NCBI GenBank assembly: GCA_046756945.1
Contig: JBHHXI010000012.1
Span: forward strand, 1 to 34,016
Direction of reading: 5' to 3'
Origin: JACZQZ01 sp046756945
GTDB lineage: Bacteria > Pseudomonadota > Alphaproteobacteria > Rhodospirillales > 2-02-FULL-58-16
DNA length: 34,016 nucleotides
The notes under the pieces are model-generated. The model was not told where the DNA came from, did no database searches, and was given only the letters and a program-made list of their open reading frames with translations. This document shows positions 1 to 8,128 of this stretch, piece by piece. Position 1 is the stretch's first letter; the number at the start of each line of letters is the position of its first letter. The position numbers and the translations under genes are program-made.

Positions 1-316
1 AGTTGCCCTTGCGGCGCGGGATGTAGCCGTCTTCGCCGAGGCCCTCGAAATAGAATTCGACCCCCGGATGGTTGATCGGCGCGCCCGAGTCGTCGGGTTC
101 CATGTTGCGCTCCGCCACGTAGGTCTGGATTTCGCCGCCGTCGACCAGGACGTGATACCAGGGCGCGTCCTTGGGCGGCCGGCTGCGGGCCACGGTCTCG
201 TACCACTCCTCGGGGCCGTGGAATTCCGGGTCGACGTCGACGATGACCCCCCGGTAATCGAACATCCTGTGATGGACGAGTTGCCCGACGGCGAATTTGG
301 CGGTGGTCGTACCCAT
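1..316 (-). CDS. hspQ: Heat shock protein HspQ / YccV-like hemimethylated-DNA-binding domain protein (3' end cut by window edge)
   Basis: The 105 visible codons read as the small beta-rich YccV/HspQ domain: an N-terminal AKFAVGQLVHHRMFDYRGV stretch, then DVDPEF, then PWYHVLVDG and TYVAERNM. This is the typical order of the family. In E. coli HspQ acts as a specificity-enhancing factor for the Lon protease and binds hemimethylated DNA; that role is known for the family and not tested here. The ATG at 316 is preceded by GGAGG with a 9-base spacing, which fixes the start. The stop codon lies outside the window. The gene is divergent from the ThDP enzyme, so the roughly 200 bases between them should hold both promoters. 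I could not pick out a convincing heat-shock promoter. Confidence 0.82.
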   Translation of the reverse strand, partial: MGTTTAKFAVGQLVHHRMFDYRGVIVDVDPEFHGPEEWYETVARSRPPKDAPWYHVLVDGGEIQTYVAERNMEPDDSGAPINHPGVEFYFEGLGEDGYIPRRKGN

Positions 317-518
317 GGCCTTGCGCCTCCGGCGGTTACCGTGCCGCTATGATGGCCACCGGGGACGCGCCGGGTCAAGGGGCGGCGAGCGCGGCGACGC
401 CCTGTCGCCACGCCGTTGATTGCCACGGTTAGCGGTTTCGCCGGAATCCCTTTTGTGCCACTTTCGGCCGCCTGGACAACGGACTGGACAAGGAGGCGAA
501 CCGTGGGCAAGGGAAGTC

Positions 519-2204
519 ATGCATAATCGCGCCGCGCCGCGCACCGGCGGGCGGCTGATCGCCGACGCGCTGCGCGTGCACGGGGTCGACACCGTGTTCT
601 GCGTGCCCGGCGAGAGCTATCTGGAGATCATGGACGCGCTGTACGACGTGTCCGCGGACATTGCGCTCATAAGCTGCCGCCACGAGCACGGCGCCGCCAA
701 CATGGCCGAGGCCTACGGCAAGCTCACCGGGCGGCCGGGCGTGTGCATGGTCACCCGCGGCCCCGGCGCCTGCAACGCCAGCATCGGGGCGCACACCGCC
801 TTTCAGGATTCGACGCCGATGGTGCTGCTCGTCGGCCAGGTGCGGCGCGGCCATATGGGGCGCGAAGCCTTCCAGGAAGTGGAGTTCCGGCACATGTACG
901 CGCCGCTTGCCAAGTGGGTGACCCAGGTGGAGCGGGCCGAACAGTTGCCCGAGGTCATGGCCCGCGCCTTCCGCACCGCGGTTTCGGGGCGCCCCGGCCC
1001 GGTGGTCCTGGCGTTGCCCGAGGACATGCTCAGGGAGGCCGCGGACGTTGCCGACGGGGCCGCCTATCGGTGCGTGCGCGCCCATCCCGACGCCGCCGAC
1101 CTGGAGCGCCTGCGGGGCCTGCGGGCCGGAGCCGAACGGCCGGTGATGGTTGTCGGCGGCGGCGGCTGGAGCGACGAGGCGCGGGACGGGATCGTCGCCT
1201 TCGCCGGGGCCAACGGCCTGCCCACCTGTTGTTCGTTCCGCCGCCACGACCTGTTCGACAATACCCACGCCTGCTTCGTCGGCGAATTGGGCCTCGGCCC
1301 CAACCCGGCGCTGGTCAAGCGGGTCAAGGAGGCCGACGTGCTGCTCGTGGTCGGGGCGCGCCTGGGCGAAATGACGACCCAGGGCTACACCATCGTCGAG
1401 GCGCCAAGGCCGCGCCAGAGCCTGATCCACGTCCATGCCAGCGCCGAGGAACTGGGCCGGGTGTTTGAGCCCGCCCTGGCCATCCAGTCGGGCATGGCCG
1501 AATTCGCCGACGCCGCCCGGGGGTTGGCGGCGGTGGACGGGAGCAGGTGGCGGGACTGGGCGGCCGCGGCACGGCGGGACTACGAAGACAGCCGGAGGCC
1601 GCCGGCGTTCGACGGCGCGCTGGACCTGGGCCGGGTGCTGACCGGGCTCAGCGAAATGCTGTCCGAAGACGCCATCGTCACCGTCGACGCCGGCAATTTC
1701 AGCGGCTGGGCCCAGCGCTACCTGTCCTTTGGCCGTGGCCGCCGCTTCCTGGGGCCGACCAGCGGCGCCATGGGCTATGCCGTTCCGGCGGCGGTGGCGG
1801 CGAAGATTGCGCGGCCCGAGCGCATGGTGGTGGGCTGCGTCGGCGACGGCGGCTTCGGCATGACCGGCCAGGAGGTGCTGACCGCCGTGTTGTACGGCGT
1901 CAACCCGGTGATCCTGGTCTTCAACAACGCCATGTACGGCACCATCCGCATGCACCAGGAACGGGACCATCCGGGACGGGTCATCGGCACCGATCTCGCC
2001 AGTCCCGACTTCGCGGCCCTCGCCGTCGCCTACGGCGCCCATGGCGAGGTGGTGGCGCGGACCGACGACTTCGCGCCGGCCTTCGAACGCGCCCTGGGGT
2101 CGGGCAAGGCGGCGGTGATCGAGCTGCGCATGGACCCGGACGTCGTCAACACCCGGACCACGCTCACCGCGTTGCGCGAGGCGGCGGCGAAAAATACGAA
2201 GTAG
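519..2204 (+). CDS. Thiamine-diphosphate-dependent enzyme, acetolactate synthase large-subunit-like
   Basis: The 561-residue protein has the three-domain layout of the acetolactate synthase / benzoylformate decarboxylase superfamily. The N-terminal PYR domain carries the cofactor-activating Glu56 in RHEHGAANMAEAYG, followed by GPGACNASIGAHTAFQDSTP. The C-terminal PP domain carries the Mg-ThDP motif GDG (442-444) followed 24 residues later by NN (469-470). The reading frame is open upstream to a TTG at 420, but ATG 519 is where family similarity begins and has a purine-rich GGGAAG just before it. A better AAGGAGG at 490-496 lies too far upstream. No ilvN-like regulatory subunit is adjacent, so a catabolic or unknown 2-oxoacid reaction is as likely as valine/isoleucine synthesis. 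Glyoxylate carboligase is disfavoured because it lacks the Glu. Confidence 0.85.
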   Translation: MHNRAAPRTGGRLIADALRVHGVDTVFCVPGESYLEIMDALYDVSADIALISCRHEHGAANMAEAYGKLTGRPGVCMVTRGPGACNASIGAHTAFQDSTPMVLLVGQVRRGHMGREAFQEVEFRHMYAPLAKWVTQVERAEQLPEVMARAFRTAVSGRPGPVVLALPEDMLREAADVADGAAYRCVRAHPDAADLERLRGLRAGAERPVMVVGGGGWSDEARDGIVAFAGANGLPTCCSFRRHDLFDNTHACFVGELGLGPNPALVKRVKEADVLLVVGARLGEMTTQGYTIVEAPRPRQSLIHVHASAEELGRVFEPALAIQSGMAEFADAARGLAAVDGSRWRDWAAAARRDYEDSRRPPAFDGALDLGRVLTGLSEMLSEDAIVTVDAGNFSGWAQRYLSFGRGRRFLGPTSGAMGYAVPAAVAAKIARPERMVVGCVGDGGFGMTGQEVLTAVLYGVNPVILVFNNAMYGTIRMHQERDHPGRVIGTDLASPDFAALAVAYGAHGEVVARTDDFAPAFERALGSGKAAVIELRMDPDVVNTRTTLTALREAAAKNTK

Positions 2205-2270
2205 CCGGGCACGGCGCGGCGGGCGAAATGTGTTGACCGGGCGCCGCCGGCGTCCGTTTACTCCCGCTTC

Positions 2271-3254
2271 ATGGATAGGGACGATCCTCCCGCCGGGGAC
2301 CCGGCGGTCTGGCTGCTCATCGACGACCGCGCCGGCAACCGCAGCCAGTGCCTGGGCGTCGCCGAGGCGCTGGGCCTGAAGTTCGAGGTCCGCGGCCTGG
2401 AATACACGGCCGCCGGGGCGCTGCCCCACGGTTTCCTCGGCGCCTCGTTTTTCGGGCTGACCCGCAAAAGCCGGGCCGAGCTGGCGCCGCCCTGGCCCGA
2501 CCTGGTCATCGCGGCGGGCCGGCGGACGGCGCCGGTTGCCCGCAGGATCAAGCGTCTCAACGGCGGGGCGACCTATCTGGTGCAGATCATGGACCCCGGG
2601 TCGACGGGGATCGACGAGTTCGACCTCATCGCCGCGCCGCGCCACGACAGGATCGCGGAGCGGCCCAACGTGATGCGGATCACCGGGGCGCCGCACCGGA
2701 TCACGCCGGCGCGGCTGGCGGCGGCGGAGGCGGAATGGCGCGGCCGGCTCGCCGGCCTGCCGCGTCCCTGGATCGCCCTCATCGTCGGCGGCAGCACCCG
2801 GCGCCGGACGTTCACCGACGCCATGGCGCGGGACCTCGGCCGCACGGCGTCGGCGATGGCGGCGGACGCCGGCGGCGCGTTGCTGGTCACCACCAGCCGG
2901 CGCACGGGCGCCGCCGCCCAGGCCCTGCTCGGCGAGATCGCCGTTCCCAACCACGTCTATACGTGGGGCGACGAGGGCGAGAACCCCTATTACGGATACC
3001 TGGCCGTGGCCGACGCCGTCATCGTGACCGGCGATTCGGTCTCCATGTGCTCCGAGGCCTGCGCCACCACCGGGCCCGTTTACATATACGCGCCCAAGGC
3101 GCTGAGCACCGCCAAGCACGCCCGCCTGCACAGGGAGCTGTTCGAAAAGGGGTATGCGCGGCCCCTCGCCGGCCGGCTGGAGACGTGGACCCATGCGCCG
3201 CTGAATCCGGCCGGGGACGTGGCCCGGGCCGTCCGCGAACGGATGCCGGGATAA
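2271..3254 (+). CDS. ELM1-family (DUF1022) protein, nucleotide-sugar-transferase-like fold
   Basis: The 327-residue product matches the bacterial family named after plant mitochondrial fission protein ELM1. It opens with WLLIDDRAGNRSQCLGVAEALG and has LVIAAGRRTAPVARRIK, a central PWIALIVGGSTRRRTF and a late VTGDSVSMCSEACATTGPVYIY. These glycine-rich turns resemble the two Rossmann halves of GT-B glycosyltransferases, but no reaction is established for bacterial members. It has no signal peptide or membrane segment, so it is probably cytoplasmic. It starts 66 bases after the ThDP enzyme and ends 14 bases before the O-methyltransferase, with which it very likely forms an operon. The ATG has no strong ribosome-binding site in front of it. 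Confidence 0.8.
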   Translation: MDRDDPPAGDPAVWLLIDDRAGNRSQCLGVAEALGLKFEVRGLEYTAAGALPHGFLGASFFGLTRKSRAELAPPWPDLVIAAGRRTAPVARRIKRLNGGATYLVQIMDPGSTGIDEFDLIAAPRHDRIAERPNVMRITGAPHRITPARLAAAEAEWRGRLAGLPRPWIALIVGGSTRRRTFTDAMARDLGRTASAMAADAGGALLVTTSRRTGAAAQALLGEIAVPNHVYTWGDEGENPYYGYLAVADAVIVTGDSVSMCSEACATTGPVYIYAPKALSTAKHARLHRELFEKGYARPLAGRLETWTHAPLNPAGDVARAVRERMPG

Positions 3255-3268
3255 AGGGGGTTGTTGCC

Positions 3269-3934
3269 GTGGCCAAGCGCACGATCACGCTTTCCGATGC
3301 ACTGTATGATTACCTGCTGGATGTCTCCCTGAGGGAGGCCGACGTGCTGCGCCGGCTCAGGGAGGAGACGGCGAAGATTCCCGACGCGGCCATGCAGATC
3401 GCGCCCGAGCAGGGACAGTTCATGGCCCTGCTCGTCGAAGTGATGGGTGCGCGCAACGCCATCGAGGTCGGCACGTTTACCGGCTACAGCAGCCTCAGCG
3501 TCGCCCTTGCCCTGCCGCCCGGCGGGCGCCTCGTCACCTGCGACGTGAGCGCGGAATGGACCGACATGGCCCGGCGCTACTGGGCCGACGCCGGGGTCGC
3601 GGACCGCATAGACCTGCGCCTGGGCCCGGCGCTGGAAACCCTGGACGGACTCGTCGCCGACGGCCAGGCGGGACGTTTCGACTTCGCCTTCATCGACGCC
3701 GACAAGAAATCCTACGACGCCTACTACGAGCGCATCCTCACCCTGCTCAGGCCCGGCGGACTGGTCAGCATCGACAACGTGCTGTGGAACGGCAGCGTCA
3801 TCGACACCGCCAAACAGGACACCGCCACCCGCGCCATCCGCGCCCTCAACGAGAAGATCCACGCCGACCCGCGGGTCAGCCTCAGCCTGGTTCCCATCGG
3901 CGACGGGCTGACCCTGGCGCGCAAGAAACCTTAA
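3269..3934 (+). CDS. Class I SAM-dependent O-methyltransferase, catechol / caffeoyl-CoA type (methyltransf_3)
   Basis: The 221-residue protein is a near full-length member of the cation-dependent small O-methyltransferases. The SAM-binding loop is AIEVGTFTGYSSLSVALA (Glu66 onward). The metal- and catechol-binding acids are Asp143 in FIDADKKSY and Asp169-Asn170 in SIDNVLWNG. The family transfers a methyl group from SAM to a hydroxyl of catechol-like or CoA-linked aromatic substrates; the substrate here cannot be read from sequence. The start is GTG 3269, with AAGGGGG about 9 bases upstream, because no in-frame ATG precedes the conserved core. It follows the ELM1-like gene by 14 bases and is convergent with hemN. 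Confidence 0.87.
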   Translation: MAKRTITLSDALYDYLLDVSLREADVLRRLREETAKIPDAAMQIAPEQGQFMALLVEVMGARNAIEVGTFTGYSSLSVALALPPGGRLVTCDVSAEWTDMARRYWADAGVADRIDLRLGPALETLDGLVADGQAGRFDFAFIDADKKSYDAYYERILTLLRPGGLVSIDNVLWNGSVIDTAKQDTATRAIRALNEKIHADPRVSLSLVPIGDGLTLARKKP

Positions 3935-3962
3935 CGAGAGGCGGACGTTCTAAATTCTTCTG

Positions 3963-5312
3963 CTACACCGCCCGGGAATGGCGCTGCTCGCCCGCCATCA
4001 GGTAGGCGTCGAAAACGGCGGCCACCAGGCGCACGAAGGGCCGCCCCTTTTCGGTGACGGTGACGCGGCCTTCCTCCACCGTGCAAATGCCGTCGTCGAT
4101 CAGCGGCGCCAGCCGTTCCATTTCGGCGGCGAAGGCGCCTGCGGGCGCGCCGTGCCGGCGGGCGATGGCGCCCACGTCCGCCGTGAGATCGCACATGAGG
4201 CGCTCGATCACCTCGCCGCGCAGGCTGTCCTCGCCGCCAAACGCGATGCCGCGGGCGATCGGGAATTCACCGGCGGCGACGGTTGCCCGGTAGGCCTTCA
4301 GGGGCGCCGTGTTCTGGGCGTAGCCCTGGGGCAGGGAGCCGACGGCGGAGGCTCCGAAACCGAGCAGCACCGGCGCCTCGTCGGTGGTGTAGCCCTGGAA
4401 ATTGCGGTGCAGCCGCCCTTCCGCGAGGGCCACCGCCAGCGGGTCGCCGGGGCGGGCGAAGTGGTCCAGGCCGACGGGCACATAGCCCTTTTCCACCAGG
4501 CGGGCGGACCCGGCGTTGTACTGCCGCCAGCGCTCCGCCGTGCCCGGAAGGGCGGCCTCGTCGATCATCTTCTGGTGGGCCTTCATCCACGGCACATGGG
4601 CGTAGCCGAACAGGGCGACGCGGTCCGGCTGCAGCCGGCAGGCCTGGTCCACCGTGTCGCGCACCCGCGCGGCGGTCTGGTGGGGCAGGCCGTACATGAG
4701 GTCCATGTTGATCCGCGCGATCCCGTGGCGGCGCAGCCAGCCGATTACCCGCTCCGTGACGGCGAAGGGCTGTATGCGGTTTATCGCCGCCTGGACCACG
4801 GGGTGGAAGTCCTGCACCCCGACGCTGGCCCGGTTGACCCCGGCGGCGGCGAGGGTGCGCACATAGTCCTCGGTAGCGGTCCGGGGGTCCATCTCGACCG
4901 CGATCTCGGCGTCCTCGCCGACGTGGAAGCGGGCACGCAGGCGGTCGAGGATCCGCCGCCAGTCCTCTCCCTCGAGGATGGTCGGGCTGCCGCCGCCCCA
5001 GTGCAGATGGCGCGCCCGGAAGCGGCCGGGCAGGGCGTCGGCGACGAGGTCGATTTCCCGGAGCAGGGCGTCGAGGTATGTCCGCACGGGCGCGTAGCGC
5101 CTGACGATCTTGGTGTGGCAGCCGCAGAACCAGCACAGGGAATCGCAGAACGGGATATGGAAATAGAGGGACAGGTCCGACCGGTTGCCGAGCTCGCCCA
5201 GCCACCGGCGATAGAGGGCCGCGTCCACGGTGCCGTCGAAGTGGGGCGCCGTGGGGTAGCTGGTGTAGCGGGGAACCTGTAGATCGTGCCTGGTCGATGC
5301 GTCCGCTTTCAT
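3963..5312 (-). CDS. hemN: Oxygen-independent coproporphyrinogen III oxidase (coproporphyrinogen III dehydrogenase)
   Basis: This radical-SAM enzyme decarboxylates coproporphyrinogen III to protoporphyrinogen IX, allowing haem (and, where present, bacteriochlorophyll) synthesis without oxygen. The 449-residue length is normal for true HemN. The N-terminal PRYTSYPTAPHF is the HemN signature. HIPFC followed by DSLCWFCGCH supplies Cys56, Cys60 and Cys63 for the 4Fe-4S cluster plus the extra Cys65 of genuine HemN. HWGGGSPT and the RINMDLMYGLPHQT block follow. The frame is open to 5405, but ATG 5312 gives the expected N-terminus. A perfect FNR-type palindrome sits 34 bases upstream of this start, which argues for oxygen-regulated transcription independent of the upstream GNAT gene. 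Confidence 0.95.
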   Translation of the reverse strand: MKADASTRHDLQVPRYTSYPTAPHFDGTVDAALYRRWLGELGNRSDLSLYFHIPFCDSLCWFCGCHTKIVRRYAPVRTYLDALLREIDLVADALPGRFRARHLHWGGGSPTILEGEDWRRILDRLRARFHVGEDAEIAVEMDPRTATEDYVRTLAAAGVNRASVGVQDFHPVVQAAINRIQPFAVTERVIGWLRRHGIARINMDLMYGLPHQTAARVRDTVDQACRLQPDRVALFGYAHVPWMKAHQKMIDEAALPGTAERWRQYNAGSARLVEKGYVPVGLDHFARPGDPLAVALAEGRLHRNFQGYTTDEAPVLLGFGASAVGSLPQGYAQNTAPLKAYRATVAAGEFPIARGIAFGGEDSLRGEVIERLMCDLTADVGAIARRHGAPAGAFAAEMERLAPLIDDGICTVEEGRVTVTEKGRPFVRLVAAVFDAYLMAGEQRHSRAV

Positions 5313-5345
5313 CGGCCCATCAAAGCCCCCTTCGGCCGGCGCCGC

Positions 5346-5361
5346 TTTGACCTGGGTCAAA
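5346..5361 (-). promoter_or_regulatory. FNR/FnrL-type binding site upstream of hemN
   Basis: TTTGACCTGGGTCAAA is a perfect inverted repeat with arms TTTGAC and GTCAAA around CTGG. It fits the TTGAC-N4-GTCAA form of the FNR/FnrL box. The centre lies about 41 bases upstream of the hemN ATG. hemN is a classic target of FNR-type oxygen-sensing regulators in alphaproteobacteria, so the match in both sequence and gene context makes this assignment strong. No FNR-type regulator gene is in the window. Confidence 0.85.
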
Positions 5362-5413
5362 AGAGCCGGCGCACGATTCTCACCGAAGCAGCCCGGCGGC
5401 GACAAACGGGCCG

Positions 5414-5956
5414 TTACCGGGCCCGTTCACCGGCAAGGAGTTCCAGGTTATCCCAGGCGTAGATGAGCGTCGGCAGGACGGTCCCCGCGAAGGGATGCCG
5501 CGCCCGCGCCGCCAGGCGGCCGCCGATGGCCTCGTAGAAGAACCGGTTGGGGTTTCCCTCCAGCACTTCGACGCACATGGACGATACGCCGGCCTTCAGG
5601 AAATATTCGCCGACGGCGGCGCACAGGCGGCGCCCCAGGCCGCGGCCCTGGTGGTCCGGCAACAGGTAAAGCTCGAACAACTGGCCGCCGGACGCCAGGG
5701 TGTCCACGCGGCACGGTCCCCAGGTGGCGTAGCCGACGATGGGCCCGCGTGAATTCACGGCGCCGACGACGGTGCGCAGCGCCGAGCGGTTGCTCAACCT
5801 GTGCCGCCAGAATGCGGTCCGCCGTGCCATATCGAGCCCTCCCACCAGGTGGGCGCCGGGCAGCAGCGTCGGATAGGTGTCGCGCCAGGCTTCGATTTCG
5901 ACCCCGGCGATACCGTGCGCGTCGGGCAATTCCGCCTCTCTCACGACCACGGACAC
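5414..5956 (-). CDS. GNAT-family N-acetyltransferase
   Basis: The 180-residue protein has the GNAT core: an N-terminal VVREAELPDAHGIAGVEIEAW helix-loop, then LFELYLLPDHQGRGLGRRL, where QGRGLG is the acetyl-CoA pyrophosphate loop (motif A), and a C-terminal VLEGNPNRFFYEAIGG (motif B). The substrate is not predictable. I chose GTG 5956 because GGGAGAGG lies 6 bases before it. An in-frame ATG at 5992 would add 12 residues, partly encoded by that Shine-Dalgarno stretch, and has no site of its own. It lies 94 bases after the M28 peptidase on the same strand. Confidence 0.8.
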   Translation of the reverse strand: MSVVVREAELPDAHGIAGVEIEAWRDTYPTLLPGAHLVGGLDMARRTAFWRHRLSNRSALRTVVGAVNSRGPIVGYATWGPCRVDTLASGGQLFELYLLPDHQGRGLGRRLCAAVGEYFLKAGVSSMCVEVLEGNPNRFFYEAIGGRLAARARHPFAGTVLPTLIYAWDNLELLAGERAR

Positions 5957-6050
5957 GGGCGCCTCTCCCTTTCCCCCCCGAGCGTTACCCATAGATTAGC
6001 CGACAGACCGTGGGCTGTCTTGCCTTGCCGTCACCGTCCTGCATCGGCGC

Positions 6051-7097
6051 TCAACGGGCGGGCGGGATCTCGTCGAGGGCGCTCTCCAGGCCCCTGACCA
6101 GCTCCGCCATGAAGGCGAAGTCCAGCGTGTCCAAGGTGTCCCGGGCGGTGTGGTAGTTGGGGTTGCGGAAGAACGCGGTGTCCGTGATCATCAGCGCCGG
6201 CCAGCCGCGATCCCAGAACGGCGCGTGGTCGCTGAGTCGGGTGTCGGGAAGGACCCAGCCGTTGAGCGGGACGAACAGGGATTCCACGGGCAGGTTCGGG
6301 TTCTTGCGCAATCCCCTGAGCACGGCGCGGCCGAACCGGCGCGAACGCCAGTTGCCGACGACCCCGATGAAGTCGCCCTTTTCGGGGTAGCCGGCCCACT
6401 TCAGGAACACCGGATAGGCCTGCCTGGGCGTGGTGAAGCCGACCATCTCCAGGATGATGGCGCCGAGGACCCGCCCGCCGCTGGCCGCCAGCTCCTTGAC
6501 GAAGACGCGGCTGCCCTGGAAACGGGTCGCGTGGGCCGGCGGTTCTTCCAGGGTGAAGGCGGCGAAGCGGAGCGGAATGGGCGGCGTCCGCGCCGCGATC
6601 CGGCGGGCGAGCTCAAGCACCACGGCGACGCCGCTTGCATTGTCGTCGGCGCCCGGCGTCCCGGGCACCGTATCGTAATGGGCGCCGATCAGGTAATAGG
6701 GCGCCGTCTTCTTGGCGCCGGCCGGCTCGGCGATCAGGTTGGCGACGCTGAGACCGTGGTAGTCGTAGGCCTGTTCCGTGACCGTGAGCCCGGCTTGCTC
6801 GAAAACGCCCCGGATGTAGTCGGCCGCCCGCGCCAGCTTCTCCGGCCGGAAGGGCGTGCGGTCGCCGATATCAACGCTCAGCGCCGCCGCGTGCCGGCGC
6901 AGGGCGTCCTCGAGGCGCACGGTGTCCGTCATCATGGGTTCCGTTCCGCCATGGCCCGCCGCCGGCGTGTCCGCGAAGGCTCCCTCGCACCCGACGGCGA
7001 TTGCCACGGCGGCGATCGCCAGGGTAACGAAGCGCGACGGCTTCCCTGCCTGCGGACGCGCGTTCATTGTCGGGTCACGTGACACGGTTCCCGACAT
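6051..7097 (-). CDS. M28-family zinc aminopeptidase-like protein, exported
   Basis: The 348-residue protein is a secreted co-catalytic zinc peptidase of family M28. Residues 21-42 form a hydrophobic export signal that ends GAFA-DT; Cys37 in AVGC could alternatively make it a lipoprotein. Zinc-binding and catalytic residues are visible: His140 and Asp142 in GAHYDTVPG, Asp151/152 in GADDNASG, Glu184/185 in FTLEEPP, and a late His in NYHTARDT. The start ATG 7097 has GAGAGGAA 6 bases upstream. A second ATG at 7067 would give a tidier signal peptide but lacks a binding site. The family removes N-terminal amino acids or cyclises glutamine; the exact substrate is unknown. It is divergent from hyi. 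Confidence 0.85.
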   Translation of the reverse strand: MSGTVSRDPTMNARPQAGKPSRFVTLAIAAVAIAVGCEGAFADTPAAGHGGTEPMMTDTVRLEDALRRHAAALSVDIGDRTPFRPEKLARAADYIRGVFEQAGLTVTEQAYDYHGLSVANLIAEPAGAKKTAPYYLIGAHYDTVPGTPGADDNASGVAVVLELARRIAARTPPIPLRFAAFTLEEPPAHATRFQGSRVFVKELAASGGRVLGAIILEMVGFTTPRQAYPVFLKWAGYPEKGDFIGVVGNWRSRRFGRAVLRGLRKNPNLPVESLFVPLNGWVLPDTRLSDHAPFWDRGWPALMITDTAFFRNPNYHTARDTLDTLDFAFMAELVRGLESALDEIPPAR

Positions 7098-7225
7098 GGC
7101 GGTTCCTCTCGGGCGTCACGCACGGTAGCACAAAACCGCGTCCATGCCGATTCAACGGCGCGCCGGCTCGATTCCGGGGAAGGCCGCGTGCTACCCTCCG
7201 CAGGCAGAGACAAGGAGAGAGGCCC

Positions 7226-8008
7226 ATGCCCAAGTTCGCCGCCAACCTGACGATGATGTTCAACGAGCTGGACTTCATGGACCGCTTCAAGGGAGCGGCG
7301 GATGCCGGCTTCAAGGGCGTGGAGTTCCTGTTTCCCTATGCCTATCCGGCGGAGGCGTTGAAGGACCGGCTGGCCCGACATGCCCTCGTCCAGGCGTTGT
7401 TCAACATGCCGCCCGGCGACTGGGACGCGGGCGATCGGGGCATCGGCGCCCTCCCCGGCCGGGAATCGGAGTTCCGCGAGGGGGTGGAGAAGGCCATCGA
7501 GTACGCCCGCGCCCTCGATTGCCCGCTGCTGCACGCCATGGCCGGACTGATGCCCGACGGCGCCGACGGGCAGAAGTACAGGGAAACCTACGTCGAGAAC
7601 CTGCGCCTGGCGGCCCGGGCCTGCGCCGGGAACGGCATCCGGCTGGTGATCGAGGCGATCAACACCCGCGACATTCCCGGGTACTTCCTGAACCGGCCGG
7701 CCCAGGCGTTCGCCCTGATCGAGGAGGTGGCCAGCGACAACCTGTTCGTGCTCTACGACATCTACCACGCACAGATCACCGAGGGATACCTGGCCGAGAC
7801 CATCCGCGCCCATATCGACCGCATCGCCCATTTCCAGATCGCCGGCGTGCCCGGCCGCCACGAGCCGGACGTCGGCGAAATCCACTACCCGTACCTGTTC
7901 GAGGTGGTGGATTCGCTTCCCTTTACCGGGTGGATCGGCTGCGAGTACCGGCCCAGGGCGGGCACCACCGACGGGCTCGGCTGGGCCAGGGGATACGGGA
8001 TCGGATAG
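7226..8008 (+). CDS. hyi: Hydroxypyruvate isomerase
   Basis: The 260-residue TIM-barrel protein matches the Hyi group of AP endonuclease family 2-like isomerases, which interconvert hydroxypyruvate and tartronate semialdehyde in glyoxylate/glycerate metabolism. It opens PKFAANLTMMFNELDFMDRF, which is diagnostic for Hyi. The metal and catalytic residues fall where expected: Glu143 in VIEAINTRDIPGYFL, Asp178 in YDIYHAQ, Gln204 in HFQIAGVPGRHEP and Glu240 in GCEYRP. Length equals the family norm. ATG 7226 has AAGGAGAG 6-7 bases before it. No glyoxylate carboligase or tartronate semialdehyde reductase is adjacent. The GC-rich repeat and hairpin just downstream probably end its transcript. Confidence 0.92.
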   Translation: MPKFAANLTMMFNELDFMDRFKGAADAGFKGVEFLFPYAYPAEALKDRLARHALVQALFNMPPGDWDAGDRGIGALPGRESEFREGVEKAIEYARALDCPLLHAMAGLMPDGADGQKYRETYVENLRLAARACAGNGIRLVIEAINTRDIPGYFLNRPAQAFALIEEVASDNLFVLYDIYHAQITEGYLAETIRAHIDRIAHFQIAGVPGRHEPDVGEIHYPYLFEVVDSLPFTGWIGCEYRPRAGTTDGLGWARGYGIG

Positions 8009-8012
8009 TATA

Positions 8013-8118
8013 CGGGGGCCGCGGGGGCGTCCCCCGTATAACTAAACCGGGGGGACACCCCCCGTTTCCCCCCGGGGGCCGCGGGGGCGTCCCCCGCATA
8101 CCGTAACCGGGGGGACAC
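8013..8118. repeat. GC-rich tandem direct repeat, two copies, period 60
   Basis: Bases 8013-8058 and 8073-8118 are two copies of a 46-base unit offset by exactly 60 bases. They match except at 8037/8097 and in a short AT-containing block (ACTAAA against CCGTAA). The units are built from runs of five to six G and C that can pair with each other, including GGGGGCGTCCCCC. It fills the gap between hyi and the response regulator gene. The repeat looks like a mobile or slippage-prone intergenic palindromic element. Confidence 0.75.
8048..8067 (+). terminator. Probable intrinsic terminator after hyi, inside the GC-rich repeat
   Basis: CGGGGGG (8048-8054), loop ACA, CCCCCCG (8058-8064) form a 7-bp all-GC hairpin followed by TTT. 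It lies about 40 bases after the hyi stop. The T run is short, so termination strength is uncertain. It could also act from the minus strand for the response regulator gene that ends at 8129. Confidence 0.5.
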
Positions 8119-8128
8119 GGGGGCCGAA

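Noticed and set aside
519..2204. Reading the ThDP enzyme as glyoxylate carboligase because hyi is nearby
   Set aside because: Glyoxylate carboligase lacks the cofactor-activating Glu, which is present here as Glu56. hyi is also separated by three minus-strand genes.
429..3194. A 921-codon open frame on the minus strand opposite the ThDP and ELM1-like genes, and similar long frames at 3978-5282 (+) and 16652-19075 (+)
   Set aside because: These lie antisense to clear protein families, have low-complexity Arg/Gly/Pro/His-rich translations and arise from high GC content.
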